Below, piece after piece: positions 1-10,714 of a stretch of DNA of 64,000 bases. The stretch is taken from the NCBI GenBank assembly GCA_013368315.1, contig JAACJM010000182.1:1-64000 (forward strand), in the 5' to 3' direction. A program made the translations under genes and the position numbers. The DNA comes from Tetrapyrgos nigripes (lineage: Eukaryota > Basidiomycota > Agaricomycetes > Agaricales > Campanellaceae). Below the pieces are notes generated by a model that was not told where the DNA came from, did no database searches, and worked only from the letters and a program-made list of their open reading frames with translations. Numbering within the stretch: the stretch's first letter is position 1; every line of letters begins with the position of its first letter.

Positions 1-289
1 TGTGTCACCAATGGAATGCTACCCATGGTATTATATCATTTTTATCTTAGTTGGAGTCCTATCACATAGAGCTGTTCTATGATATCTTAAAGTAACCAAG
101 GGGATCGGGATTGAATAGCATTGTGATATCTGAGGAATACGTTTTGCAGGCATCGGGAGGTGTCCAGCGGTGGTATGGTACACTGTAAGGTGTCATCCAC
201 ATTTGGAATGCATGGTTGAAGAGGATTAACCCATTTCGGGCAGGGCAGGAGCAGGATTAATAGTACGGTGATATTTGCCGTGTGGCAGA
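1..289. other. Unassigned sequence left of the minisatellite
   Basis: No supported gene, RNA or repeat was found here. The only open frame runs antisense into the minisatellite and has no recognisable domain. Confidence 0.4.
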
Positions 290-1150
290 AACTAACTACG
301 CATAGTATATGATACACTAAATAAAAACATGGTAGACTACACATTGTATGGGGGTAATGCAGTGGCCTACCATAAAATGCAGTACACTATGCATGGTATG
401 GGGGTAGTATGGTGGCTTACTATGCATAGTGAGCAATAAAATAAAATGTTTGTTTACTATGCATTGTATGGGGCAGGCACAGGGGCTTACTACACATGGT
501 ATACAAGTAAATAAAATACTAGTATACTATGCATGGTATGTGGTAGTACAGTGGCTTGCTATGCATCATATCCAATAAAGTGAAATATTAGTACACTATG
601 CATTGTATGGGGCAGGCACAGTGGTTTACTACACATGGTGTACAAGAAAATAAAATATTAGTATACTATGCATGGTATGGGGTGGCATAGTGGCTTGCTA
701 TGCATCATATCCAATAAAGTGAAATATTAGTGCACTATGCATGGTATGAATAAATAAAATACTAGTATACTGTGCATTGTATGGGGCAGGCACAGTGGCT
801 TACTACACATGGTATACAAGAAAATAAAATATTAGTATACTATGCATGGTATGGGGTAGCACAGCAGCCTGATATGCAATAAAATGAAATATTAGTACAC
901 TATGTATGGTATGCAAAAAAAAAATAAAAGATTGGTATACTATGCATGGTGTGCAATAAAAAAAAGATTGGTATACTATGCATGGTATGGAGGTAGCACA
1001 GTGGCTTCCTGTGTGTGTTATACTATGCATGGTAAGGGGGGCTACATTGACTCACTATGCATAGTATCATCCCATAATATAGATACAGACATACCTCTAC
1101 ATACTATGCATTGTGGCCAGCAGAGTACTGTCAGTATACTATGTGTAGTA
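290..1150. repeat. AT-rich minisatellite with about 73-bp units
   Basis: About a dozen imperfect tandem units share the core ACTATGCATGGTATGG, a variable middle (GGGGCAGGCACAGTGG or a related form) and an AATAAAATATTAGTA-like tail. Two unit types alternate over about 440-830, one with TTACTACACATGGTATACAAG and one with CTTGCTATGCATCATATCC. This gives a higher-order dimer of about 147 bp. ATGCAT palindromes recur once or twice per unit. Units shorten and degrade towards 1150. Open frames through the array are by-products of the repeat. Confidence 0.85.
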
Positions 1151-1259
1151 GTTACAGCTACAGCTGAATTGGTGGTTAGGGTAAACTGGCGACAAAGTAA
1201 AACAGAAAGAGCTCACAGTCACCTTAGAGATTTTGGGCAAATCTTTCAAGCTCTTAGGA

Positions 1260-1941
1260 GTCTGGCCTGGAGCGTGAGCTGAAGCAGCAAGCCCAGCTTC
1301 TTTCATCTGGCAGTAAAGTAAGCATTAGTAGGTAAAAACTCAGAAGGATAAAACTAGCGGTAAAACATACCATAATGTCGTCTGTGGGCTCAGTAACAAT
1401 CTCGACCTCAGACTCACTGTCTTCAACAATGGGAGCGGAAATGATGCACTAAGAAGGTCGAATGAGTGAACATAATGAGAAGTACTAGCGGTCAATCAAC
1501 AAACCTTACACTTGCCCTTGCCAATATGAATCATACCAGGTTCAACAGGAGGACGACCACCTCGACATGCCTTTAGAAGGGCATCAGTGAAGTTGGTAAT
1601 CTGGTCAAGGCAGTGCAGCTTGTTCTTGTTGATCTGGTACTGGTCGACATATGTTTTGATGCTTTCAGCATGACGCAAGTAGGTGCTAACACAGGAATTG
1701 TTCTTGCGGAACTCCTTGACCTCGAAATGCTTGGACTAGGAGAAACCACTAGTTAGTGAAATTCACTTAGACTAAGAGCGCCAGTACGAACCAAAGTGTT
1801 GCCATAGGACTGAAGAGCAGTGACCATTAAAGCCCCTGGGTTCTTCATGCCACCTACAGCAGCAGTGTTGTTGTGAGCCTCAGATACTTTAGCCATCCAG
1901 GTGTCAGCATCGAAGATAGATGTAGGAGTGACGGCAGACAT
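1260..1941 (-). CDS. Small spliced hypothetical gene in the motif-rich unit
   Basis: The start ATG at 1941 lies 71 bp below a TATAAAAG box, and the first exon reads MSAVTPTSIFDADTW. A second open block (about 1678-1496) contains VDQYQINKNKLHCLDQI and a Lys/Cys end (GKGKCKV). A third acidic block (about 1450-1375) contains EDSESEVEIVTE. Introns lie between the blocks, but I could not fix every splice junction. Exact copies of the 9-bp motif sit in two of the introns (1353 and 1484). No domain is recognised. It could be a DNA-binding or Gag-like protein of the surrounding element, and its function is unknown. Confidence 0.4.
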
Positions 1942-2011
1942 AGAGTAAGAGATAATGAAATGACCAAATGAAAGGTTTCATTCTGGTTTAAAAACAGCGA
2001 AATCCTTAGGT

Positions 2012-2019
2012 CTTTTATA
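2012..2019 (-). promoter_or_regulatory. TATA box of the 1941 gene
   Basis: TATAAAAG on the minus strand, about 70 bp above the ATG at 1941. A near-match to the dispersed motif (TCTGGCAGT, 2029-2037) lies 10 bp further upstream. Confidence 0.5.
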
Positions 2020-2505
2020 CTCGAAATTCTGGCAGTCCTACTGTGAAGGTACCTGATGATACACTTTCATCGGGACAATGAAATTTTTAGTTGGGGGGAG
2101 GAGGTGCGTACCCTACGCCCTATGAAACCTCTAGAAACGAGGAATTTCAAATATGTGGAGGAACTTCAATACGTCATAAACAAGTAGAAGAAACTAGTGG
2201 TCTCAAATCAGAAAGCAGAAACCACGTAGCTCCGAATTTGAAGCTAAACTTCGAATTGGCGGTTGAAAGATGGACACTCAGTGGAGCAAAAGTATGTACC
2301 AATGGCTTCTGGCAGTTGACAAACAGACATGGCTTTCAAAGGTGTTGTACAAAGTCTTTTAAGTCTTCTTAAGAATCTAGCACCAGAATGTGTACCAAGA
2401 AAGTAGGGTATATTCAAAGACATGAGTATTCTACTGCTATAAGAACTAGCAGAAGGAAAAGTACGTATGTACAAGTCTACTTTTTCACTGGGCGCAAAAC
2501 CCTGT

Positions 2506-2650
2506 AAATCTCTGGCCTTGATCAAAGATTTACTGGAGATTTACAGTGAATTTTTGGCTTACTGGAGTATTTCAACTGTTCTCTCAAGTGGCACACAATA
2601 AATCTCCAGTAATCCCCTTATACAGCCAGAGATTTATGGGAGTTTGCATC
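2506..2650. repeat. Inverted pair of 40-bp partly palindromic units
   Basis: The left unit begins GTAAATCTCTGGC and ends ACTGGAGATTTAC. The right unit near 2606-2646 is its inverted copy and contains AATAAATCTCCAGTAAT and GCCAGAGATTTAT. Each unit is itself a small palindrome with TAAATCTC at one end and GAGATTTA at the other. The pair sits just past the 3' end of the long minus-strand gene and could be a 3'-end hairpin or a MITE relic. Confidence 0.5.
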
Positions 2651-5458
2651 TAGTGTTTATGACTACGACGGCTATGTTTGCTACCAAATGCATGTTGTAT
2701 GGATCTACGAGTAGCTTTAAATAAAGAAGGAGCAAAAGAGAAAGGAAAGGGTCCAAGATATCTACATCTACTGTAGCCAGTGGGATCAGAAAAATGAGTT
2801 GGCCTGCGGGTACCTCTCTTATCATCCCAAGTATCCTGGCTGTCATCTGCAAGTTGCACAGGATACTGGTGACAACGGATTGGAGGTGCTGGACCAAGAC
2901 CATATCTCTTGAATAAAGACCTAGTTGTAATACTGGTATAAGAAAGAGAACTGTTAGTCGGCAGTTTGTTGAAGGTTGAAGAGGGTGGACGAACATATTG
3001 AGGAAAAATGGAAGGCCATCTCCTGGCCAAGATGAAGGATTTGTAGGGGACATCCAAGTAGCTAAAGTCTTCAGGAGGAGAGTTGACATGGATAGTTACA
3101 GGATGAAAGCATTGGTGCTCCATCTCCCTACGACAGACCTCCTCTGGTGATAGATGAGTATGTGGAGCAGGATTGACTGGTGCTGCAGTTTCAACCACCT
3201 CAGAGGAAGCTGAAGCAGGACCTGCGACTGGCGGTTCACAAGCTTCAACTCTGGTGGTAGGCACAGAATCATCCCCATTGAGACGAGTGTCCCAATTTGC
3301 CATGGCCTCTACGAGAGAGTCCCAGTCCACCTCAGGAGCCTCCAAACCATAGAATGCATCCATATCCATGTCCCCTGGTGCCACTAGGTCAGGATCTTTG
3401 TTGTCCTCAATGGCTTCCAAGTCCAGAAAAGACTCTGGGCAGTTGTATTCAAAATCCAGTGGTAATGGTCTTAGGATGATGCTCTGGCAGCGTAAAGGGA
3501 AATTGCCAACCAGTTCATCAGGACTAGCGTGAGGAATACAAAGACGATGTGGAGAAGATGGATCCTGACAACAATATTGGCGACTAACGGGAGGAGAAGC
3601 TGGCACAAATGGAGAGGCCCTAGATCTTGAAGATCTTGGACATGGTGAAGCTTCAGGTTCTGGAGTTGGCGATTGGCACCTAGGAAGCCTATGAAGACAA
3701 CGACAACGGATTGGGAGAGTCATTGGCAGTGAAGCACTACGCCTCTCAATTGGCTCCAAGTCCTCGTCAGGAGCACTAGCAGCATGACGGATGAAGGAAT
3801 TGAAGTCTGAATGATGTCCCAAGAGTGGCTGAAAAATGAAAGAAACAGGCAGTTAGAAAACTGCCAGTAGACAAAAAGTAGAAGTAAGAAAAACTTACTC
3901 GAGGAGTGGGGTCTCTGCCTCTAGGAGCCACACTGGTGGGAGGAGATGGCGGAACTGGTGTTGAAGACCCAGAGCTAGACTCATCTGAAGAGTTAGACTC
4001 CTCAGGGTGCTCCTCCAACCAATCCAAGTCCACATTGTGCAAAACTTCAGCCCTGGTGGGAGAAGTATGACGCCTAGCTATAATAGGGACTGGCAGTGAA
4101 GCCATGAAGTCACTATTCCCTACTGGACTAGCGGAACGTGAAGACATGACCTGTAAAAAGAAAGAATAAGTGAAAAGAACAAAGAAGAAATGATAAAAAG
4201 GGAGACTTGCAAGGAGACCATCCAAGTCTTCCCAAGTAACCAAGGGAGCAGAAGTCCTGCCCCTCACTGGCAATTTCATAGGGGTACGAGACCCTCTAGA
4301 AGGAGAACAATCACCCACCCAGGACAGTTGATCATCGTCGTTAGTAATAAAAAGATGATCCAGCACTTGTACAGGTTGTACAGGAGGAAACATTTCTCGT
4401 CTTGCCTGAATAACTTCAGGTGAAGCCGGTTCTGGACATACTGGTGACACAGGCAGTGTAGATGGACTGGTAAAACGAACTCGTTTTTGTGGACAAGCAG
4501 GAGTTGAAGGGATGGTGTCCTATCAATCCCAAAGGGAAAATTAGCATCAACAAGATAAACAAGAAGGCAGAACAAAAGAACTTACTGAGACAGTCTTGTT
4601 TTTGTGGGAAGGATGTTTGGCGAGCACCACTTCAACTTGCCTGACGACCTTTTTGTGACGCTAGCAGACAGTAAGCGCAAGAATTAGTGAAGAAAGAAAT
4701 GGATGGACTTACTGGTACTGGAGTGTCAGCCACTGGCAGTACTACAGCAGGTGCACTGGAACTGGCGGCTATGGGAGCAACTGGTGGTTGAGCACTTGAA
4801 GTACTCGGACTGGTGGGTGTACTAGCGGGAGCCTCCTCACTAGCATACATAGGCGTATCTATCTAAATAAAAGGTGTAAAAATGCGCAAAAAGGATAGTA
4901 AAGAGAAGGTTGGTCTGGACTGGCAAGGCTTTCTTGGGATCCCAAGGATTGCCCAACTCAGCCACAGCTTTGTGACTGGACACAGTCAGCCAAGACAGGT
5001 CACGAACCGTATTGGCAGCTCTGGCTTTGGCGGAATGTCGAGTGGGAAAGACTGTGATGAGCAAGTCTAGTGCCATGTCCCATACATGGTGAACCCAATC
5101 AGGAAAAGCCAACCCATTGTGGAGGATGGAGTAATCAAGGTCGCACTGATCATCACAAGTAGATGAACAACGCTGCCTAAGTAAAGAGGGAAAAGAAAGA
5201 CGGAGAACTCATGATAAAAGAGAGTTGCTCGTCAGTGGCAGCAGCAAGCTCACCCTTGGGATCACCCTTTTTGAGAGTGCGAAGAACATGGTATGCTTGC
5301 TCGTACAACGCACAAAGGACTTCGAGTCACGTGTAGAATTCCTGACTGAGAGGATTGAGCATATGACCACCGTGAGAAGTATCTGTCAACGACTTCTGGC
5401 AGGGCACATGGGTCTTCTTCGACGACGAGGACTTATTGTTGTTGGACTTGGAAGGCAT
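2650..5458 (-). pseudogene. Long Ser/Pro-rich spliced gene, probably broken
   Basis: From ATG 5458 the first block is Ser/Lys-rich (MPSKSNNNKSSSSKK). The frame meets a TGA at 5329-5327 yet continues in a coding-like way (ALYEQAYHVLRTLKKGDPKG), which suggests a nonsense mutation. Later exons hold FPDWVHHVWDMALDLLI and VSSHKAVAELGNPWDP (5112-4900), Pro/Ala/Ser-rich linkers (4850-4700), an acidic Ser-rich stretch (about 4050-3930) and a 390-codon final block (3822-2650) with a basic end. Introns of 50-100 bp separate the blocks. I do not recognise the family. It could be a structural or DNA-binding protein of the element, and the motif ACTRGCRGT occurs inside its codons. Confidence 0.45.
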
Positions 5459-7275
5459 TGGTGACAGTGAGATCAGTAAAAGGCACAGTGAGCAAAGTGG
5501 GGGAAAAATGACAGGAAATATGGACTTAGACGTTTTTGGCGGTCATCTTTATGTTGTTCTCTCCATTCCAGGAAGTCTTGCAAGACGGAGTGGCTCACCC
5601 CAGATCTAACTGGCACTGACCCTGAAGACCATATTAGGATGGCGTGTGACTGGCACTTAAAGTTATATGGGCGCTAGAAGCGAAAACATGGGAAGAAGAT
5701 GGACAAGTTTGGCAGTTTATGACACTAGACCCTGTCGAGAATAGCGGTGACTCAAATGGGTTCTCCTGGAGAGCGCTTCTTTTCCAGAATATCAAGCAAA
5801 GAAGAATGGGTATGCCTTAAAAAGGGTTGATGAAAGAAGTTGGTGGAAATCAGACATCATGCCAGACTCTGGCACTCCCAGATTTGGAAGCTACAACGAC
5901 ATAAGAATGGTCAGAGTTATCCGGGCTGCGGGAACCTGCATAAATAAGAAGTGTCAAAGACATACACATTTGGTGGGATTACCAATACAAGCTATTGACC
6001 GAGGACACTCAAGATCTTTAGTTGGGGGAGATGATACACCGTACAAAATTTGCGTATAGAAACGCTAATTGGCAGTTAGAAAGCTGATTCACCACTTCAA
6101 TTGGTATATAAAAGAACTAGAGTGAGTCCCGAACTGCTAGTTAAAGCATTAGTGGAATAAGTGTATGCGCCAGTACAATAAAGCTAAGTACTTATGAATA
6201 GGGTATGCTTATTCTAAGTACTATGGTTGATGTGTACAGTGCTTTAGTTATAGTAGCAGATCCACCATATACTGTACAAAGTTCTATAAGGACTTTGTAA
6301 CCATTCCTACTATAACGCGCTTAGTACTGCCAGTGCAATTCAAGGGAAAGTGAAGCCCCTATTCACGGGCAAGGAACACATAGGCTATATGACCCAGACT
6401 CTAGTGCTAAACGATCACTGGTTTAGAAATGGTGCCATAATTGGAGAAATCGGAGGAAAGCCCTAGTAACTGACTATGTTCGAACTAGCAGTATAACAAG
6501 CGATACCTCACTTGTAAGCAAAATAGAAGGAATAGTCTTTTTAAAGGCAGTAAGGATAGAAAAGTAGGACAAAGTATATATGTACGAGTTCCTAGAAAGC
6601 TCAGCTTTCACAATACACTAAAGGGATGAACTAGCGGTGAAGGAATAAAGCCCGTAGTTCATTACTGCCAGTATGTGAACTAAGGAAGGAGTCATAATGA
6701 GAGAGCCCCCAAAAGGGTAAAGCTATTTCCGAATGCAGCAGTAAGATCGGCAAGATGTGTGCCTGATGACTGAGGTGTTCTCATTGGTACAAGCACAACT
6801 ACAAAAGATATGTAGGACCTTATAGAGAGCAGGACTTATCTATAAGAACTAACTGGCAGTATACTAGCAACAAGGTCTATAAACACCAAGCCTATAGTAG
6901 TGCCAGAAAGACATAGGAGGAGGAATAAGCAAGGACTATGCAAACCTATAATGACTGATTGGCAGTAAAGGAGTGTGAGTCATACAAGTGGAGCCCAGCA
7001 TGGATGGTGGAGCTATGTGAGTCAGAATGACTACAGCTGCCAGTTCCAGGAAGGTACTCTTAGTCAAGAGGATGAAGTGAAGGGAACATAGAAAGCCCTA
7101 TTAGTTTAGATAATATTCTACATTTCATAGATACCCTAATTAGAAAGTACCTACTTAATCTAGTAGTACAGACAAACGTGGACTGGCGATTAGACTAATA
7201 TTTCTGTTTTTCTTAGGTACCTTTTAGCGGACATTAAAAAGAAATGTAGAACTGTATAGTAGTAGCTGCGAGTAG
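5459..7275. other. Noncoding region densest in the 9-bp motif
   Basis: No convincing gene was found. Seven of the twelve exact ACTRGCRGT copies fall between 6133 and 6860, in both orientations. TATATAAAAG at 6105-6114 and TATAAAAG at 7276-7283, both on the plus strand, look like promoters. The first has no substantial ORF below it. The second is 65 bp above a 41-codon ORF (7349-7474) with a hydrophobic end. The block may be the control region or a terminal part of the unit. Confidence 0.45.
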
Positions 7276-7283
7276 TATAAAAG
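7276..7283 (+). promoter_or_regulatory. Candidate TATA box
   Basis: TATAAAAG followed 65 bp later by ATG 7349, which opens a 41-codon frame starting MDYASTKSTSLASS with a hydrophobic tail. The spacing matches other TATA-ATG pairs in the window, but no function can be given to the ORF. Confidence 0.3.
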
Positions 7284-8240
7284 GACTAGGTATTTCTCGT
7301 AGTTACTCAAGCAACATACTGTAGAGTATTGGTCATCTCACTGTGAAACATGGACTACGCTTCTACCAAATCTACCTCACTCGCATCAAGTATAAACAGT
7401 GTGTTGGAATCAATAGTGCTGATTCAAATTTGTTGGTTTTGTGTGTTACCTTTTGTGTTGTCCCCGGACTTGTGAAATTGGTTATAAGGCATTTGCGCCT
7501 ACAAATTGTGAAATTGGAACTGTTGGTTTATACCTTTGTGGACTTGTTAGTCTCTGTGTGTGTTTAACTTGTGTGCACTCATGCAAAACCTTACCAAAAA
7601 AAAACCCCAAAAGTCCTTGTAGTACAAGTGAACTGGGAACACTCGCACTTTACAATTTGTATAAAAGTCTTTAAGTTTGTGTTTCTTCTACACTTACACA
7701 AAAGACACCTATTATTGTCTTACTTTATTTTATCTGTTACCTTCTTCTCTAACTATGCTGTGGGTTAGTTTGTCATTGAGCATCCAGCTCGAAAAGACTC
7801 CATGTTTGACCAGTCACCTGGACTTAAACAGTGTGTTGCCCTTTCTCCTTTTCTCCACCCCCGACTTTAGGTTAAGGCTGGAATTACTGAAGTCCCTTAA
7901 ATCTCACATCTCGCACATGGACTGGACTTGGACTTAATGGGCGTCTTAAGTTGGATTTGAGCGGGGTGGACTATTACAAGCATCACTTTCTCCATATCTT
8001 AAGCCATCTTAATATGGCTCTCATCTTCACATCTAAATCTGTCTTCCCTTTTGCATGTCTTAAGCTGTCTCAAGATGGTATCATCTTCACTTTATCAATA
8101 TCACAAGCCATCTTACCATTTTTGATAGCTTAAGCCATCTTGAGATGGATACCAGGTAGTGTCCAATGTATTCTATAGTGTATATACCTGCAAATACAGG
8201 ACTTGAGACAGACTTGAGAAACATAGGAGAAATAGGAGAA
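7284..8240. other. Unassigned spacer with short palindromic repeats
   Basis: Only short AT- or CT-rich frames are present. Between about 7996 and 8147 a 20-bp palindrome-like sequence (CTTAAGCCATCTTGAGATGG and variants) occurs three times. No promoter or domain beyond the short ORF at 7349 was seen. Confidence 0.4.
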
Positions 8241-9032
8241 ACCAGCTGATGCTGTAATACTAAAGCAAAAGTAGTGGACCTATCTTCCACATGAGATTTG
8301 CAAAAGTTATGATGCTTCAGTGGCAGCCTTCCAGGCCCAGTTTCTCCTACTAAATATGGTATGACTGGGCCTGGTGGCCATTATTTTGCATTAAGCAAGC
8401 GAGCAGAACTTGCAGCATCCTGGCACTGCCCCTGGGAGCATGTTTTGAGTACTTTTGCAAATGTGAGCACAATTTTTGCAGCACACACTCCAATACTGTC
8501 CACATTATCAAAAGTGGGTGGGATTGGATGGGACAGTGGGCGGGGCTTTAGGGGCAGGTCTGGCAGGTTTTTCCTATGACCCCTAAGAGGTGCAGGCATT
8601 TGATAGGGTCCAGAATACTGCCACATTAGCAAAAGTGGGTGGGATTGGATGGGACAGTGAGCAGGGCCTTAGGGGCAGGTCTGTCAGGTTTTTCCAAAAA
8701 CCCACCAGACCTGCCAGATCGACCCCTAAAGCCCTGCCCACTGTCCCATCCAATCCCACCCACTTTTGATAATGTGGACAGTATTGGAGTGTGTGCTGCA
8801 AAAATTGTGCTCACATTTGCAAAAGTACTCAAAACACACTCCCAGGGGCAGTGCCAGGATGCCATGAGTTCTGCTCGCTTGCTTAATGCAAAATAATGGC
8901 CACCAGGCCCAGTCATACCATATTTAGTAGGAGAAACTAGGCCTGGAAGGCTGCCACTGAAGCACCATAACTTTTGCAAATCTCATGTGGAAGATAGGTC
9001 CATGCTTTTGCAAAGGTATTACAGCATCTGGT
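8241..9032. mobile_element. Foldback (long inverted-repeat) element
   Basis: The arm at about 8241-8570 is repeated in reverse at about 8703-9032 with few differences, giving two arms of about 330 bp. The roughly 130-bp loop (8571-8702) holds an extra partial direct copy of the inner arm, with GTGGGTGGGATTGGATGG at both about 8515 and 8637. Mirror-image open frames on the two strands are by-products of the symmetry, and no transposase is encoded. The sequence GAGAAACATAGG flanks both sides (8215 and 9034) and could be a target-site duplication. Confidence 0.8.
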
Positions 9033-9051
9033 GGAGAAACATAGGGGAAAG

Positions 9052-9496
9052 TGTGTCTCCCTTCCTGTCTTCACTTCCAGACCCTGTCTTCCATTCCTTC
9101 TACTTCTTTTGTTCTAGATCTCATCTCCTGGTACCTATGACTTCTATCTTCTTTGATACATCATTTCTCTGACTGACAGATCATATCTGCTTCTACTGCA
9201 CATATTGACATCACTTAGACACATGAATATCGTCCTATAGTTGTCTCCATCAGATACCTGCTGATCTAGCTTCGCACTTTTGTATATTTACTACATGGCT
9301 TTGTAGATAGGTTCCTTAGTCTGTCCACTTCTGTCCCTCTGATTCATACTGCTCAGCATTGTCCTCAGTACTATGTAGACTCTGGCCCAGTACTGGCTTA
9401 CTCACTTATACCATCTATTTGCCTTGTTCCTTCGTCTTTGGCTCCTGTGTGGTGGCCTGAGAGGCATCCAGTCCCTATCTGAACCTGTTCTTGACA
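9052..9496 (+). repeat. Solo LTR of a Ty3/Gypsy element
   Basis: It begins TGTGTCTCCC and ends GTTCTTGACA. It is clearly related to the LTRs of the element at 26.9-34.6 kb, sharing GGTTCCTTAGTCTGTYCACTT, the downstream TCAGCATTGTC/TCGAGCATAGTC-like block and the GTTCTTGACA end. It contains a candidate self-primer sequence (TAGTCTGTCCA) like the one in the full element. No internal coding sequence is attached. It is flanked by an exact 21-bp direct repeat (9031-9051 and 9499-9519). Confidence 0.7.
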
Positions 9497-9519
9497 AAGT
9501 GGAGAAACATAGGGGAAAG

Positions 9520-9772
9520 ATAGGATTGATAGAATGGAAGATTGATTGACAGTTATTATAGAGTTTGACAGGTTCTATAAGGTTCAAAGTCAGTAATATA
9601 AGGTTTAAAAGGTTTATCAAGGAAATGCAATAGACGAATGATCAGAAAATGGGTTCAATAATGTAGTAGAAGAGGAAGGAGGACAAAGAACTGTAGCAGT
9701 TTGTGACACCCTAACCATTAAGTAAACACCCCACATGCACCTCCCCCATCCACCCACCTTCCACTTTGCACT
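9520..9772. other. Unassigned spacer
   Basis: No gene, RNA or repeat was seen between the solo LTR flank and the palindromic MITE. Confidence 0.4.
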
Positions 9773-10014
9773 GCGGGTGGCCATTGATATTTGTAGGCAT
9801 TTTTGTTGGGACTTAAATTACGAAAATTTCGCACAATTTCTAGGCTGATAAAAGTCAAAGTATTTGTCGCTGAAATGCCAGCTTTAAATGGAAAGCTGGC
9901 ATTTCAGCGGCAAATACTGGCAAATACTTTGACTCTTATCAGCCTAGAAATTGTGCTAAAAATTCGTGGTTTAAGTCCCAATAAAAATGCCTGCAAATAT
10001 CAATGGCCACCCGC
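9773..10014. mobile_element. Palindromic MITE-like hairpin
   Basis: Arms of about 113 bp are inverted copies of each other around a 6-base centre (9886-9891). The ends are GCGGGTGGCCATTGATATTTG at 9773 and its reverse complement ending at 10014. Indels between the arms are small. No coding capacity is present. Foldback MITEs of this size are usually moved by transposases acting in trans. No clear target-site duplication is visible. Confidence 0.75.
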
Positions 10015-10040
10015 AATGTTGTAATACCCAAGTAGTAAGT

Positions 10041-10330
10041 AATAACTGATCGGCACCCCACCCTAATCAACCTGGGCCCATCACCACCACACTTGCAATC
10101 CGAGTTGCTCATTTGGTTAGGGTTCTTTTGTCTTCGTCTTCATCTTCATCTTCATCTCTGTCTCTGTGTTCCTCACCCTCACCCTCATGTCCCTGTCCAT
10201 CCTCTTCATATTCGTATTCCTCATCCTCACCCCCACCCTCATCATTGCTCTCACCCTCACCTGACGCTCACCCACACCCTCGTGTCCATGTCCAGTTTGA
10301 AATCAACAACAGTCCCAGATTCCCAATTTG
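10041..10330 (-). pseudogene. ZIP transporter 3'-end fragment
   Basis: This stretch resembles the 3' part of the intact ZIP gene at 12.7 kb. The antisense of 10050-10130 follows the KRAIAVCSLLAGVVAMGLIG region, and 10130-10290 follows the His/Gly/Asp-rich loop before it, expressed as (CATCTT)n and (CACCCT)n-like low-complexity DNA. Frames are broken and upstream exons are missing. It is a relic of a third ZIP copy in the same orientation. The long plus-strand Ser/His-rich frames are its shadows. Confidence 0.6.
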
Positions 10331-10714
10331 GTATAAAAGCTACTTATAGTCTTATAGTGCAGAGCACTCAGCGCAGCGCAATCTTTCTTTCAGTCGTGAA
10401 GTTGATTCAGGAATCAGAAAAGGAGTAAGTATAAAAATAAAACTATACCTGTAAATATCTAGTATCTACCAAGTACATCATCAGTTACATAGTATACACA
10501 TTTCAACTTCAAACTTGAAGCTTGAAGGTACTATTAGCGATCCCGAAAATGTATGCGTGCTGCAAGAATAACGAACATTGTAAATAATAGTAGCAACTAC
10601 AACCGTGACCATGACCATACTAAAGACAGATCCATTCAAAGAGGGTATCCCAAATAAAACTGCAAAACTGCAAAAATTCTATACAAGTTCAAGTGGTCCA
10701 TATGTGATCATCCT

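Larger units (their letters stand above)
1188..7230. mobile_element. Putative mobile unit marked by a dispersed 9-bp motif
   Basis: The interval is bound together by a short motif, ACTRGCRGT in either orientation. Twelve exact copies were counted by hand, starting at 1353, 1484, 3227, 3860, 4089, 4732, 6133, 6326, 6484, 6630, 6664 and 6852. Many one-mismatch forms lie between them. The motif falls in exons, introns and intergenic DNA, and no exact copy was noticed elsewhere in the window. Two spliced gene-like regions read leftwards, and about 1.8 kb to their right is noncoding. Terminal repeats and target duplications were not found, so the limits are only the extent of the motif. Calling it a transposon is inference. 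Confidence 0.4.

Noticed and set aside
902..1282. Plus-strand open frame through the minisatellite
   Set aside because: Its sequence is just translated repeat units and it lacks any domain or plausible promoter.
8381..8979. Mirror-image open frames on both strands
   Set aside because: They arise from the arms of the foldback element and show no protein-like conservation.
10093..10428. Ser- and His-rich plus-strand frames
   Set aside because: They are antisense low-complexity shadows of the ZIP fragment.
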